A stretch of 14,926 bases of DNA from Bacillota bacterium. GTDB taxonomy: Bacteria; Vulcanimicrobiota; JAMDEM01. A program made the translations under genes and the position numbers. Of the stretch, positions 1 through 6,760 are shown one piece after another. The stretch spans positions 1 to 14,926 of the forward strand of contig JAMDEM010000069.1 of NCBI GenBank assembly GCA_023486985.1, given 5' to 3'. The notes beneath the pieces are model-generated. The model searched no databases, was not told where the DNA came from, and saw nothing but the letters and a program-made list of their open reading frames with translations. Every line of letters starts with the position of its first letter. The first letter of the stretch is position 1.

Positions 1-693
1 AGTGTAAAACTTGAATATAATTATAACGAAGGCGATGTCTTAAGTTATAAAGTGAATATTAATTATTTTGGACAGATTGCCATGAGAGAAAAAAACGAGA
101 TCATTGACACAAGCATTGATGCATTAGTAAACGAAAAAATCATTAACAGAACTCCGGACGATATATATGATATTGAAATCCAGACAAAGAATATGACCAT
201 GAACATGAGCGGGAAAATTTACACAATGGTCCAGACTCCAACTCCGGTCTGGATAAAGATGTCAAAAAACGGAACTGTCCTTGAGGCTAAAACCGGTCCT
301 GCCGCTGTTGACAATCCATCGGGGCAAAATGCCCAGTATGAAATGATTCTGCCCAGCGGCAAAATAGAAATTGGAAAAAAATGGCAGACCGATAAAAAGA
401 TAATGCTTCCCGGGCAGACTGAACCACTCCCTCTAACGGTCGAATATACCTTCCAGGACAGTTCCGTTTTTTGACATCTTAACTGCGCCATAATAAAGTC
501 AGAAATAAAGGAAGTGGAGGTCCCCACTCCCACCGGTGAAAAAGTAATGGCAAGAGGAAGCGGGACAACATTTTTCGACTACGCGGATGGAAAAGTCGTT
601 AAAAATGACTTTGAACTTTACCTGTATCTTAACAAACCGGGCACTAAAGTAATCTTTAATTTAAAAATGAGAATATCAGCAGAACTTCAATAA
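1..693 (+). pseudogene. Unrecognised beta-rich protein, 5' end outside window, interrupted by in-frame TGA
   Basis: The reading frame is open from base 1, so the true start lies upstream; the GTG at 52 is only an internal valine. It runs to a TGA at 472-474 and continues in the same frame from 475 to the TAA at 691-693, about 230 codons in all. Both halves look like one protein: alternating hydrophobic and polar residues (for example VKLEYNYNEGDVLSYKVNI near the start), a segment ending in VEYTFQDSS just before the TGA and NCAIIKSEIKEVEV just after it. This pattern resembles secreted or lipoprotein-type beta domains of unknown function; the N-terminus that would show a signal peptide is missing. 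A single base change (such as GGA to TGA) would explain the stop. HU follows after a 14-base gap, so the two are probably co-transcribed. Family and function are not recognised. Confidence 0.6.
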
Positions 694-707
694 TTCCGGA
701 GGAAGCA

Positions 708-983
708 TTGAATAAAGAAGAGCTAATTTGCAGAGTTGCTGCAAAAACAACAGTAAAAAAAACAACCGTACAGGGAATTGTGGAAGCTGTCTTTTCCGCC
801 ATAGCAGACAGCCTCTCCAGGGGAGAAAAATTTAACATGGTGGGCTTCGGTTCTTTTAACATTAAGAAGATAGCTGTCAGAAACGGCGTTAATCCCAGGA
901 CAAAAGAAAAGATTAGAATATCGGCAAGGAAAATTGCTCACTTTACCACGGGAAAAAAGCTTTCTGAGAAAATCAACCGGTAA
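708..983 (+). CDS. hup: HU-family histone-like DNA-binding protein
   Basis: A 91-residue protein of normal HU length. HU dimers bend and coat DNA in the nucleoid. Family marks are the start MNKEELICRVAAKT, the GFGSF turn near residue 45, the arm sequence NPRTKEKIRISARK with the DNA-intercalating Asn-Pro, and the end FTTGKKLSEKIN. The start is TTG at 708, chosen because a GGAGGA sits 4 bases upstream and because the sequence from there matches the canonical HU N-terminus; no ATG lies nearby. It lies 14 bases after the interrupted gene on the same strand. Its TAA stop at 981-983 directly abuts the TAA of the convergent queH gene, with no terminator between. IHF is a less likely alternative, since the sequence has no clear IHF-specific features. 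Confidence 0.95.
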   Translation: MNKEELICRVAAKTTVKKTTVQGIVEAVFSAIADSLSRGEKFNMVGFGSFNIKKIAVRNGVNPRTKEKIRISARKIAHFTTGKKLSEKINR

Positions 984-1529
984 TTATTTCCTCAGGCTGA
1001 ATTCACATCCGCAGTAATTCTGCCTGTATAAGCCGTGTTTTTTGCTTAACTCGATACTTTTTTTAAATCCGTCTTTCTTTTTAAAATCAGCCTCCAAAAA
1101 TTCAACTTCATATTTTAAACCTGCTTCTTTACCCAGCCGGTTGATAAGAGAGCTGTTTTTATGCGGGCTTATGGTTAAGGTTGTGGTAAAGATATCTATT
1201 GAATTTTCCTTTGCATGCCTCGCAGTTTCTTCAAGCCTCATCCTGAAGCAGATCTCGCATCTTTCACCGCCTTCCGGCTCATCTTCAAAGCCCGTTACCA
1301 GCTCATACCATTTTTCAGGAGAAAAGCTGCATTTAAGTAATTCCACGCCTATCTTAAGTCAAAGTTTTTCTGCTTCCGAAAGCCTTAAGAAATATTCATC
1401 ATCAGGAAAAATAGAAGGGTTATAGAAGAAAATTACAGGTTCGTAATTTTCCTTTAGAACACTTATAACGTGGGTGGCATCGGGAGCGCAGCAAACATGG
1501 AGAAGAATCTTTTTTTTCTCAAGTCTCAT
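984..1529 (-). pseudogene. queH: Epoxyqueuosine reductase QueH, interrupted by in-frame TGA
   Basis: QueH reduces epoxyqueuosine to queuosine in the anticodon loop of tRNAs with GUN anticodons, using an iron-sulfur centre. Starting at ATG 1529 there are 181 codons, the usual family size. Visible family motifs are LLHVCCAPD at residues 9-17, FFYNPSIFPDDEY at 34-46, GFEDEPEGGERCEICFRMRLE in the middle, TTLTISPHK, and YRQNYCGCEFS at the C-terminus, so all the expected cysteine motifs are present. Codon 57 is TGA (1359-1361), inside SEAEKL-stop-LKIGVELL, with homology continuing in the same frame on both sides. This is a nonsense change or a base-call error, not a frameshift. The start overlaps the HAD gene by 11 bases, which suggests translational coupling. 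If the TGA is real, the product stops after 56 residues and would lack the CxxC and CGC motifs. Confidence 0.88.
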
Positions 1530-2211
1530 TGCAAATCTGCTTTCTTATAAAATCCATCACGCCGGAAAGATTTAAAACTCTTGTTCCTTTATAATCGTTT
1601 CGATGGAAAGTTTTATCCTGATAATCCTGGACAACCTTTAATGCTTTAATTCCAGCCCTTTCCGCGCCTTCAAGCTCTTCCGACGCTCCGTCACCCACGA
1701 AAAGAGCTTCTTCGGGTTTTACATCAAGCCTTTTTAAAGCTTCATGATAAATGGCAGGTTCAGGCTTTGTTATGCCGATTTGAAAAGAAAAAACAACAGC
1801 ATCAAAATACCGTTCAAGATTAACTTTTGATAAAACAGGGGCGCTTGCCTGCGAGGCATTGCTGACAAGGCATATTTTTAAGCCCTTTGACTTAAGATAG
1901 GCAAGTAGATTTCCAGTATCAGGATAAGGATTAACACTGGAAAGAAGATTTTCCTGCTCCTCCCGGGCTAATTCTTTTATAACTTCCGCATCAAGGGTAA
2001 TGCCAAGCTCTCCTGCCGCAACTTTTATCATGTCCTCAAGGGTTAAAATTTTACCGGTGAACCTGGCATGGATATGCTTTCTCCAGAGGCTAAAAAGAAA
2101 TTCCGTGCTTACCCCCAGGGCTGCGGCTAACCTTTCCCTGCCCTTTAAATAAGCTTCAATTTCAATATAAATAAGAGTGTCGTAAAGGTCAAAAAGTACA
2201 GCTTTGAGCAT
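1519..2211 (-). CDS. HAD-superfamily hydrolase (subfamily IA)
   Basis: A 230-residue haloacid-dehalogenase-type hydrolase, probably a small-molecule phosphatase. Motif I is FDLYDTL with nucleophile Asp8; the position two residues later is Tyr, as in haloacid dehalogenases and some related phosphatases, instead of the usual second Asp. Residues about 15-90 form the helical cap. Motif II is SNAS (Ser117), motif III GITKPEP (Lys149), and motif IV FVGDGASEELEGA (Asp174), followed by AGIKAL. It starts 6 bases after the aspS stop with no clear Shine-Dalgarno, so translation is probably coupled to aspS. The TGA stop at 1519-1521 overlaps queH. The substrate cannot be inferred; the context (aspS, queH) hints only at housekeeping. 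Confidence 0.9.
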   Translation of the reverse strand: MLKAVLFDLYDTLIYIEIEAYLKGRERLAAALGVSTEFLFSLWRKHIHARFTGKILTLEDMIKVAAGELGITLDAEVIKELAREEQENLLSSVNPYPDTGNLLAYLKSKGLKICLVSNASQASAPVLSKVNLERYFDAVVFSFQIGITKPEPAIYHEALKRLDVKPEEALFVGDGASEELEGAERAGIKALKVVQDYQDKTFHRNDYKGTRVLNLSGVMDFIRKQICNET

Positions 2212-2217
2212 ATAGTT

Positions 2218-3516
2218 TTAAGGCACTAGCCTGTTTATCACCCTCGGGAAGAGACTTGCTTCTCTTATATTTTCAAGCCCCAGTATCCTTGCCGTGAGCC
2301 TCTCTGCACCGATGGCAAGCCCCCCGTGAGGCGGCATTCCGTATTTAAAAGGCTGGAGATAATAAATGAAATTATCAGGATTAACCCCGTGCTTTTTCAT
2401 GCTCTCCACCAGCATGTCGTAGCCGTGAATTCTCTGCCCGCCCGTTGTTATCTCAAGACCATTGCACAGGAGATCAAAGCTTCTTGCGAATTCAGGATCG
2501 CTGTCATCCGGCATGGTGTACATGGGCCTCTTTTTAGTTGGAAAATGACTGATAAAGGCAAAGTCAGTGTCATATTCCTGCTTTACATATTTATGTATAA
2601 ACTGTTCATCCTTGGGGTCAAGGTCATCCTCGCCATAACATTTCTTGTGAAATTTATCTTCCAATATCCTCTGGATGTCTCTTAATTTAAATCTTGGAAT
2701 CTTTCCAACCTTTGGAAGAGTTGCCTTGTACATATCAAGCTCTTCGGCGCAGTTCTCCCCTATTGATTTTATCATATATTCGATAAGCCCTGATTCCATA
2801 TCCATGATATCATTTTCGTCTTTTATAAAGCCCATTTCAAAATCAAGGCTGATAAATTCATTTAAATGCCGCGCTGTGTCATGCTCTTCAGCGCGGTAAA
2901 CCGGTCCCACTTCATAAACTCTCTCAAAAACCCCAACCATTGTCTGTTTGTAAAACTGAGGGCTCTGGGCAAGATAGGCGTCGCGGTCGAAATACTGGAT
3001 TTTAAACAAATTAGCGCCGCCTTCTGTGCCTGTGGCTACTATCTTGGGAGTGTGTATTTCAGTGAATCCCTTGCTTTTAAGATACCTTCTGAAGGAATCT
3101 ATAACCTCCATCTCCACTTTAAAGATTGCCTTCAGCTTGGGATGGCGCAGTGACAGGGCGCGATATTCCAAAACAGTATCAATCTTGGCATTTAATTCTT
3201 TCTTGCTTATATCAATAGGGAGCCCGTTTTTGGGAACACTGAATATGTCAATTTTTGATACTCTAATCTCAACGCCAAGGGGGGCTCTTTCCTCAGTATG
3301 AACAGTTCCGGTCGCCCTGATGACTGCTTCGGGACAAAGCTCTGAAAGAGGGATATCATCTGTCTGCTGTTCTATTACTCCCTGAACGGCACCTTCCCTG
3401 TCCCTGATAACAATAAAATTTATGCCGCCGATTTTTCTTATCTTATGTACCCATCCCTCGACGACAATTTCCTTGCCTATGTGATTTACTGCATCTTTAC
3501 TGAGAACTCTTCGCAT
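2218..3516 (-). CDS. aspS: Aspartyl-tRNA synthetase, archaeal type, probably non-discriminating (Asp/Asn)
   Basis: A class II aminoacyl-tRNA synthetase of 432 residues that charges tRNA-Asp and probably also tRNA-Asn. It is the short archaeal/eukaryotic type, lacking the GAD insertion of the roughly 590-residue bacterial enzyme. An N-terminal OB fold (about 1-100) binds the anticodon. The catalytic domain shows FRRYLKSKGFTEIHTPKI (motif 1 region), YRAEEHDTARHLNEF (motif 2) and GGLAIGAERLTARIL (motif 3). His24 in GWVH and Pro79 in RAPLGVE stand where the discriminating archaeal enzyme has Trp26 and Lys85; His and Pro there are the mark of enzymes that also charge tRNA-Asn, which needs the GatCAB amidotransferase. 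The start at 3516 is chosen because AAAGGAG lies 6 bases upstream; the longer reading frame to 3570 would translate a palindromic leader repeat. It heads the aspS-HAD-queH operon. Confidence 0.95.
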   Translation of the reverse strand: MRRVLSKDAVNHIGKEIVVEGWVHKIRKIGGINFIVIRDREGAVQGVIEQQTDDIPLSELCPEAVIRATGTVHTEERAPLGVEIRVSKIDIFSVPKNGLPIDISKKELNAKIDTVLEYRALSLRHPKLKAIFKVEMEVIDSFRRYLKSKGFTEIHTPKIVATGTEGGANLFKIQYFDRDAYLAQSPQFYKQTMVGVFERVYEVGPVYRAEEHDTARHLNEFISLDFEMGFIKDENDIMDMESGLIEYMIKSIGENCAEELDMYKATLPKVGKIPRFKLRDIQRILEDKFHKKCYGEDDLDPKDEQFIHKYVKQEYDTDFAFISHFPTKKRPMYTMPDDSDPEFARSFDLLCNGLEITTGGQRIHGYDMLVESMKKHGVNPDNFIYYLQPFKYGMPPHGGLAIGAERLTARILGLENIREASLFPRVINRLVP

Positions 3517-3522
3517 ATCATA

Positions 3523-3529
3523 CTCCTTT
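3523..3529 (-). promoter_or_regulatory. Ribosome binding site of aspS
   Basis: AAAGGAG on the minus strand, 6 bases before the ATG at 3516. It decides the aspS start over the in-frame upstream codon at 3570. The same bases recur at 4573-4579 in the second copy of the duplication, where they precede only the first codons of aspS. Confidence 0.85.
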
Positions 3530-3537
3530 AATTCAGT

Positions 3538-3576
3538 GTCATTGCGAGCTCCCCGAAGGTAGCGTGGCAATCTCGC
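3538..3576. repeat. REP-like palindromic element in the aspS leader (copy 1)
   Basis: An interrupted palindrome: ATTGC at 3541-3545 can pair with GCAAT at 3567-3571, and the overlapping GCGAG at 3544-3548 can pair with CTCGC at 3572-3576, so two pairings exclude each other. It resembles the GTCATTGCGAG...GCAATCTCGC dispersed intergenic palindromes common in many bacterial and metagenomic genomes. It lies in the 5' leader of aspS. Confidence 0.6.
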
Positions 3577-3635
3577 TTCTATTTTATGCCCTTGCGAGTT
3601 TATACAATTCTCCCGACGCTATTCAAATCCCTCCA

Positions 3636-3663
3636 ACTATAATATGCTCAAAACAGGTGTTAA
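3636..3663 (-). promoter_or_regulatory. aspS: Possible promoter of the aspS operon
   Basis: On the minus strand, TTAACA (3658-3663) and TATAGT (3636-3641) are separated by 16 bases. Transcription would start near 3629 and give a leader of about 110 bases that includes the palindromic element. It is copied identically at 4686-4713, where it would fire back through the truncated carboxypeptidase copy. Confidence 0.45.
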
Positions 3664-3684
3664 CATTTTTTTAACAATTTTTCC

Positions 3685-3714
3685 TTGCTTAAATTCCATA
3701 AACTATGATAAAAT
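3685..3714 (+). promoter_or_regulatory. Possible promoter of the M14 carboxypeptidase (copy 1)
   Basis: TTGCTT (3685-3690) and TAAAAT (3709-3714), 18 bases apart, lie 30 bases before the ATG at 3744. This is a moderate match in an AT-rich stretch. The duplication repeats it at 4735-4764 in front of the full-length copy. Confidence 0.4.
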
Positions 3715-3743
3715 CAAGGAAAGCAAATACAAGGGGGAAAGCC

Positions 3744-4553
3744 ATGGAATCCGGAAAAGTAAATCCCGGAAATGCCCAGCCTTCCGGCATTTATTTTAGA
3801 ATCAAGGAAGATAAGGGCTACAAGTCTGTAAGCCCGGACCGTCAGGACGTTGCCGATAAAATCGACGCAAATAAAGACAAAGTCCTTACTGAAAATGAAA
3901 TAAAAAACTACATGCGCAAAATTGACGTTTTGAAGGATCCCTCCATTGCATCAGTTGATGATAAGCAGGTATATAAAGATTATAAGCTTTACCTTCAAAA
4001 CAAGCCTCTCCCCCAGGCGAAGGCATATCATACTTATGAAGAACTGACAACCGAACTTAAAGGACTTGAAGCCAAATATCCTGACAAGGCAAAGCTTATC
4101 TCTCTTGGAAAAACAGGCGAAGGCAATGATATATGGGCTCTTAAAATTTCAAAAGATGTTAACTCCGATACAAGCTCCAGGCCCGGCGTGGTTTATACCG
4201 GCGCTCACCATGCCAGGGAATGGATATCAATGGAAGAACCGCTCTATATCGCCAATCACCTTTTAAATGATTACGCAACCGACCCCAAAGCCAAAAACCG
4301 CGTTGATAATGCGGAAATATGGGTTGTTCCGCTTGTAAATCCCGACGGCTATAACTATACCAGAACTGATGACTCAATGTGGAGAAAAAACAGAAGACCA
4401 ATAACCGATACAGGCTGTCCCGGCAATGACGAAGGCAATATATCAGAAGGACAAACCTGCCCAATCAATAAAACAGGCAAAGATACGCCCATTGGTGTTG
4501 ACCTTAACAGAAATTATTATGACGGCAATCCAGACCACTTTGAACTTTACTGA
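3744..4553 (+). pseudogene. M14 zinc carboxypeptidase, 3'-truncated duplicate
   Basis: This is the first copy of the carboxypeptidase gene, identical to the first 269 codons of the full copy. It is cut at the duplication junction, where the first three bases of the next unit supply a TGA stop (4551-4553) straight after GNPDHFELY. The product would keep the EF-hand loop, the first zinc ligands (His156, Glu159) and Asn255-Arg256. It lacks the third zinc ligand (His326), the tyrosine of the substrate pocket (Tyr373) and the catalytic Glu394, so it cannot be an active peptidase. The ATG at 3744 is chosen over one at 3705 because AAGGGGGAAAG precedes it. Its promoter and ribosome binding site are the same as those of the intact copy, so a truncated protein could be made if the duplication is real. 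Confidence 0.88.
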
Positions 4554-5600
4554 GAACTCTTCGCATATCATACTCCTTTAATTCAGTGTCATTGCGAGCT
4601 CCCCGAAGGTAGCGTGGCAATCTCGCTTCTATTTTATGCCCTTGCGAGTTTATACAATTCTCCCGACGCTATTCAAATCCCTCCAACTATAATATGCTCA
4701 AAACAGGTGTTAACATTTTTTTAACAATTTTTCCTTGCTTAAATTCCATAAACTATGATAAAATCAAGGAAAGCAAATACAAGGGGGAAAGCCATGGAAT
4801 CCGGAAAAGTAAATCCCGGAAATGCCCAGCCTTCCGGCATTTATTTTAGAATCAAGGAAGATAAGGGCTACAAGTCTGTAAGCCCGGACCGTCAGGACGT
4901 TGCCGATAAAATCGACGCAAATAAAGACAAAGTCCTTACTGAAAATGAAATAAAAAACTACATGCGCAAAATTGACGTTTTGAAGGATCCCTCCATTGCA
5001 TCAGTTGATGATAAGCAGGTATATAAAGATTATAAGCTTTACCTTCAAAACAAGCCTCTCCCCCAGGCGAAGGCATATCATACTTATGAAGAACTGACAA
5101 CCGAACTTAAAGGACTTGAAGCCAAATATCCTGACAAGGCAAAGCTTATCTCTCTTGGAAAAACAGGCGAAGGCAATGATATATGGGCTCTTAAAATTTC
5201 AAAAGATGTTAACTCCGATACAAGCTCCAGGCCCGGCGTGGTTTATACCGGCGCTCACCATGCCAGGGAATGGATATCAATGGAAGAACCGCTCTATATC
5301 GCCAATCACCTTTTAAATGATTACGCAACCGACCCCAAAGCCAAAAACCGCGTTGATAATGCGGAAATATGGGTTGTTCCGCTTGTAAATCCCGACGGCT
5401 ATAACTATACCAGAACTGATGACTCAATGTGGAGAAAAAACAGAAGACCAATAACCGATACAGGCTGTCCCGGCAATGACGAAGGCAATATATCAGAAGG
5501 ACAAACCTGCCCAATCAATAAAACAGGCAAAGATACGCCCATTGGTGTTGACCTTAACAGAAATTATTATGACGGCAATCCAGACCACTTTGAACTTTAC
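4551..5600. repeat. 1050-bp tandem duplication, unit 2
   Basis: Second unit, directly adjacent to unit 1 and apparently identical. It begins with aspS antisense sequence (TGAGAACTCTTCGCAT) fused to the interrupted carboxypeptidase gene and ends at CTTTAC inside the full-length gene. A collapsed or mis-joined assembly path would give the same picture, so it may not be real. Confidence 0.97.
4588..4626. repeat. REP-like palindromic element (copy 2)
   Basis: Identical to the element at 3538-3576, carried along by the tandem duplication. Here it lies between the truncated and full-length carboxypeptidase copies. Confidence 0.6.
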
Positions 5601-6092
5601 AGGCCCAAAGGAGACAAACCCTGCAATACATGGGATGATTTCAGCGCTACCAGCGATGACCCGAACGACGATACCTACAGGGGTCCAAAAGGAGCATCGG
5701 AAGTTGAAGTGCAGGCTCTTCAAAACCTCGAGTTTGGAAGAAAGAATATAAAGGGTATAATTGACCATCACAGCTACGGCAAGTTAATTCTTTATCCCTG
5801 GGGACATACAAGCCAGGAAGTGCCTGATGCTAAGATGTACAAGGACCTTGGAAACGGCATGGCTAAAGCCATGAGCTCACCTTATAAAGTCATGCAAAGC
5901 TCCGGACTCTATCCAACCTCTGGAAGCTCGGAAGATGTAGCCTATGCCAACAAGAAGATAAGTTATACTATAGAGATGGCAAGCAGTTTCCAGCCGCCTG
6001 AAAGCCAGATAGACCCCCTTGATAAAGATGTCTATGCCGCCAACATGTATTTCCTTGACTGGATAATCGACCATAAAGATAAAATAGGATAA
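4794..6092 (+). CDS. M14-family zinc carboxypeptidase with N-terminal EF-hand loop
   Basis: A 432-residue metallocarboxypeptidase of the carboxypeptidase A family, which removes C-terminal residues from peptides. Residues 41-52 (DANKDKVLTENE) form a near-canonical EF-hand calcium loop with Asp41, Asn43, Asp45 and Glu52. The catalytic domain spans about 95-430: zinc ligands His156 and Glu159 in GAHHAREW and His326 in DHHSYG, substrate-binding NPDGYNYTR and Asn255-Arg256 in GVDLNRN, Tyr373 in GLYPTSGSS (equivalent of Tyr248) and catalytic Glu394 in YTIEM. No signal peptide or membrane segment follows the ATG at 4794, so export is not evident, although most relatives are secreted. That start has a GGGGGA-type site just upstream. 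The gene ends 38 bases before a terminator and stands alone. The upstream 270 codons are duplicated at 3744-4553. Confidence 0.93.
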   Translation: MESGKVNPGNAQPSGIYFRIKEDKGYKSVSPDRQDVADKIDANKDKVLTENEIKNYMRKIDVLKDPSIASVDDKQVYKDYKLYLQNKPLPQAKAYHTYEELTTELKGLEAKYPDKAKLISLGKTGEGNDIWALKISKDVNSDTSSRPGVVYTGAHHAREWISMEEPLYIANHLLNDYATDPKAKNRVDNAEIWVVPLVNPDGYNYTRTDDSMWRKNRRPITDTGCPGNDEGNISEGQTCPINKTGKDTPIGVDLNRNYYDGNPDHFELYRPKGDKPCNTWDDFSATSDDPNDDTYRGPKGASEVEVQALQNLEFGRKNIKGIIDHHSYGKLILYPWGHTSQEVPDAKMYKDLGNGMAKAMSSPYKVMQSSGLYPTSGSSEDVAYANKKISYTIEMASSFQPPESQIDPLDKDVYAANMYFLDWIIDHKDKIG

Positions 6093-6130
6093 AACCTGCA
6101 ATTTATAGGAGACTTCAAAATTTTATGCCT

Positions 6131-6156
6131 GCCTGTTTATTTAGACAGGCTTTTTT
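6131..6156 (+). terminator. Rho-independent terminator of the carboxypeptidase gene
   Basis: Stem GCCTGT (6131-6136) pairs with ACAGGC (6145-6150) around an 8-base loop and is followed by six T. It lies 38 bases after the stop codon on the plus strand. The rest of 6093-6192 shows nothing else. Confidence 0.8.
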
Positions 6157-6192
6157 ATATTAAAACCCAGAGAGTTTCTCCGGGTGTGAGGT

Positions 6193-6476
6193 CTATATCC
6201 GGCGTTTAAGCTTTTCATAAAAATTTTCTCGGGAACCAATCATAATTAGAACAACGATTTTGTTAGCCTCGGCAATTTTATAAACTATACGATATTCTGT
6301 ATTCTTATGGGAAAGTGAGTATTTATGAAAGTTCCGGAATTTTTCTCTCAAGAAGGATCCTTTATGAGGATTAGATTCGATAGATGGTAGATGTTCTTTA
6401 ACAATGAGCTTTTGAACCTCTGCTGGCAGCTTTTTCAGGTCTTTTTTGACAGCATTGGGATAATCAGTTTATACAT
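6193..6476 (-). pseudogene. RelE/ParE-type toxin, frameshifted at its start
   Basis: The toxin family cleaves mRNA at the ribosome or poisons gyrase. The frame open from 6468 to the TAG at 6193 encodes about 91 residues with clear family character: YPNAVKKDLKKLPAEVQ, then FRNFHKYSLSHKNTEYRIVYKI and VLIMIGSRENFYEKLKRRI at the C-terminus. The expected ATG is at 6474-6476, directly after the antitoxin stop (TAGATG), but in a different frame: it reads MYKLIIPMLSKKT and stops. One extra A in the AAA at 6468-6470 would give MYKTDYPNAVKKDLKKL, a normal start. The toxin is therefore either inactivated by a one-base deletion in a short A run or the base was lost in sequencing. No usable alternative start exists downstream until a TTG deep in the gene. 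Confidence 0.75.
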
Positions 6477-6704
6477 CTACCTTACTCCCAGCTCAGCTTG
6501 AAGCTTCTCTAAAGTGGTAAATTCACCCTTTTTAATTTCCTCTGCTACTTTCTTTTCTTTTTCGATTAACAATTCCAAAACTACAGGATCATCCATCCAG
6601 TCCCCCTCTTCTTCTTCTAGCAGACGTCTATAGGCTTCTTTAATCTGCTCGGGTGTGAGAAAAATTGGGATTTTTGTTAATTTCTTTTTGGCCATGGTGC
6701 TCAT
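6477..6704 (-). CDS. Antitoxin of the RelE/ParE-type toxin
   Basis: A 75-residue, highly charged protein directly upstream of the toxin, with its TAG stop touching the toxin ATG. An N-terminal stretch (KKLTKIPIFLTPEQIKEAYRR) is followed by acidic and helical sequence (LLEEEEGDWMDDPVVLELL, KEKKVAEEIKKGEF), consistent with a DNA-binding head and a toxin-wrapping tail. The ATG at 6704 has AGGAGG 4 bases upstream, rather close; the ATG at 6695 (MAKKKL) would be 13 bases away and is a possible alternative. Antitoxins of this kind usually repress their own promoter, and a near-consensus promoter lies just upstream. The family name is uncertain (RelB/prevent-host-death-like); the role rests mainly on the toxin next to it. 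Confidence 0.75.
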   Translation of the reverse strand: MSTMAKKKLTKIPIFLTPEQIKEAYRRLLEEEEGDWMDDPVVLELLIEKEKKVAEEIKKGEFTTLEKLQAELGVR

Positions 6705-6732
6705 TTCACCTCCTAAATACAGCCGCAAATCT

Positions 6733-6760
6733 ATCATACCAGAGAAACAAGCATTGTCAA
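6733..6760 (-). promoter_or_regulatory. Strong sigma70-type promoter of the toxin-antitoxin operon
   Basis: On the minus strand TTGACA (6755-6760) and TATGAT (6733-6738) are separated by 16 bases, 29 bases ahead of the antitoxin ATG at 6704. Antitoxin binding for autorepression would be expected here. Confidence 0.8.

Larger units (their letters stand above)
3501..4550. repeat. 1050-bp tandem duplication, unit 1
   Basis: This block and 4551-5600 show no difference on reading line by line. It holds the first codons of aspS, the whole intergenic region with its palindrome and both promoters, and the first 269 codons of the carboxypeptidase gene. The hexamer CTTTAC precedes unit 1 (3495-3500), closes unit 1 (4545-4550) and closes unit 2 (5595-5600), the pattern expected of a duplication between 6-bp microhomologies. 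Confidence 0.97.

Noticed and set aside
472..1361. Genome-wide reassignment of TGA to a sense codon (Gly or Trp)
   Set aside because: TGA ends the HAD, cyclase, DUF1116 and last partial genes at positions that fit family lengths and ATGA or short overlaps, so TGA works as a stop here.
1330..1361. Selenocysteine insertion at the queH TGA
   Set aside because: Only a weak 5-bp stem (TTAAG/CTTAA) follows and the position is not a known catalytic cysteine of the family; the same holds for the TGA at 472, which has no hairpin after it.
3517..3570. N-terminal extension of AspRS by 18 residues
   Set aside because: The extension encodes the REP-like palindrome, and the ATG at 3516 has a good ribosome binding site and matches the usual N-terminus.
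4159..5514. Paired minus-strand frames of 101 codons within each carboxypeptidase copy
   Set aside because: They are antisense to a conserved catalytic domain and appear twice only because of the duplication.
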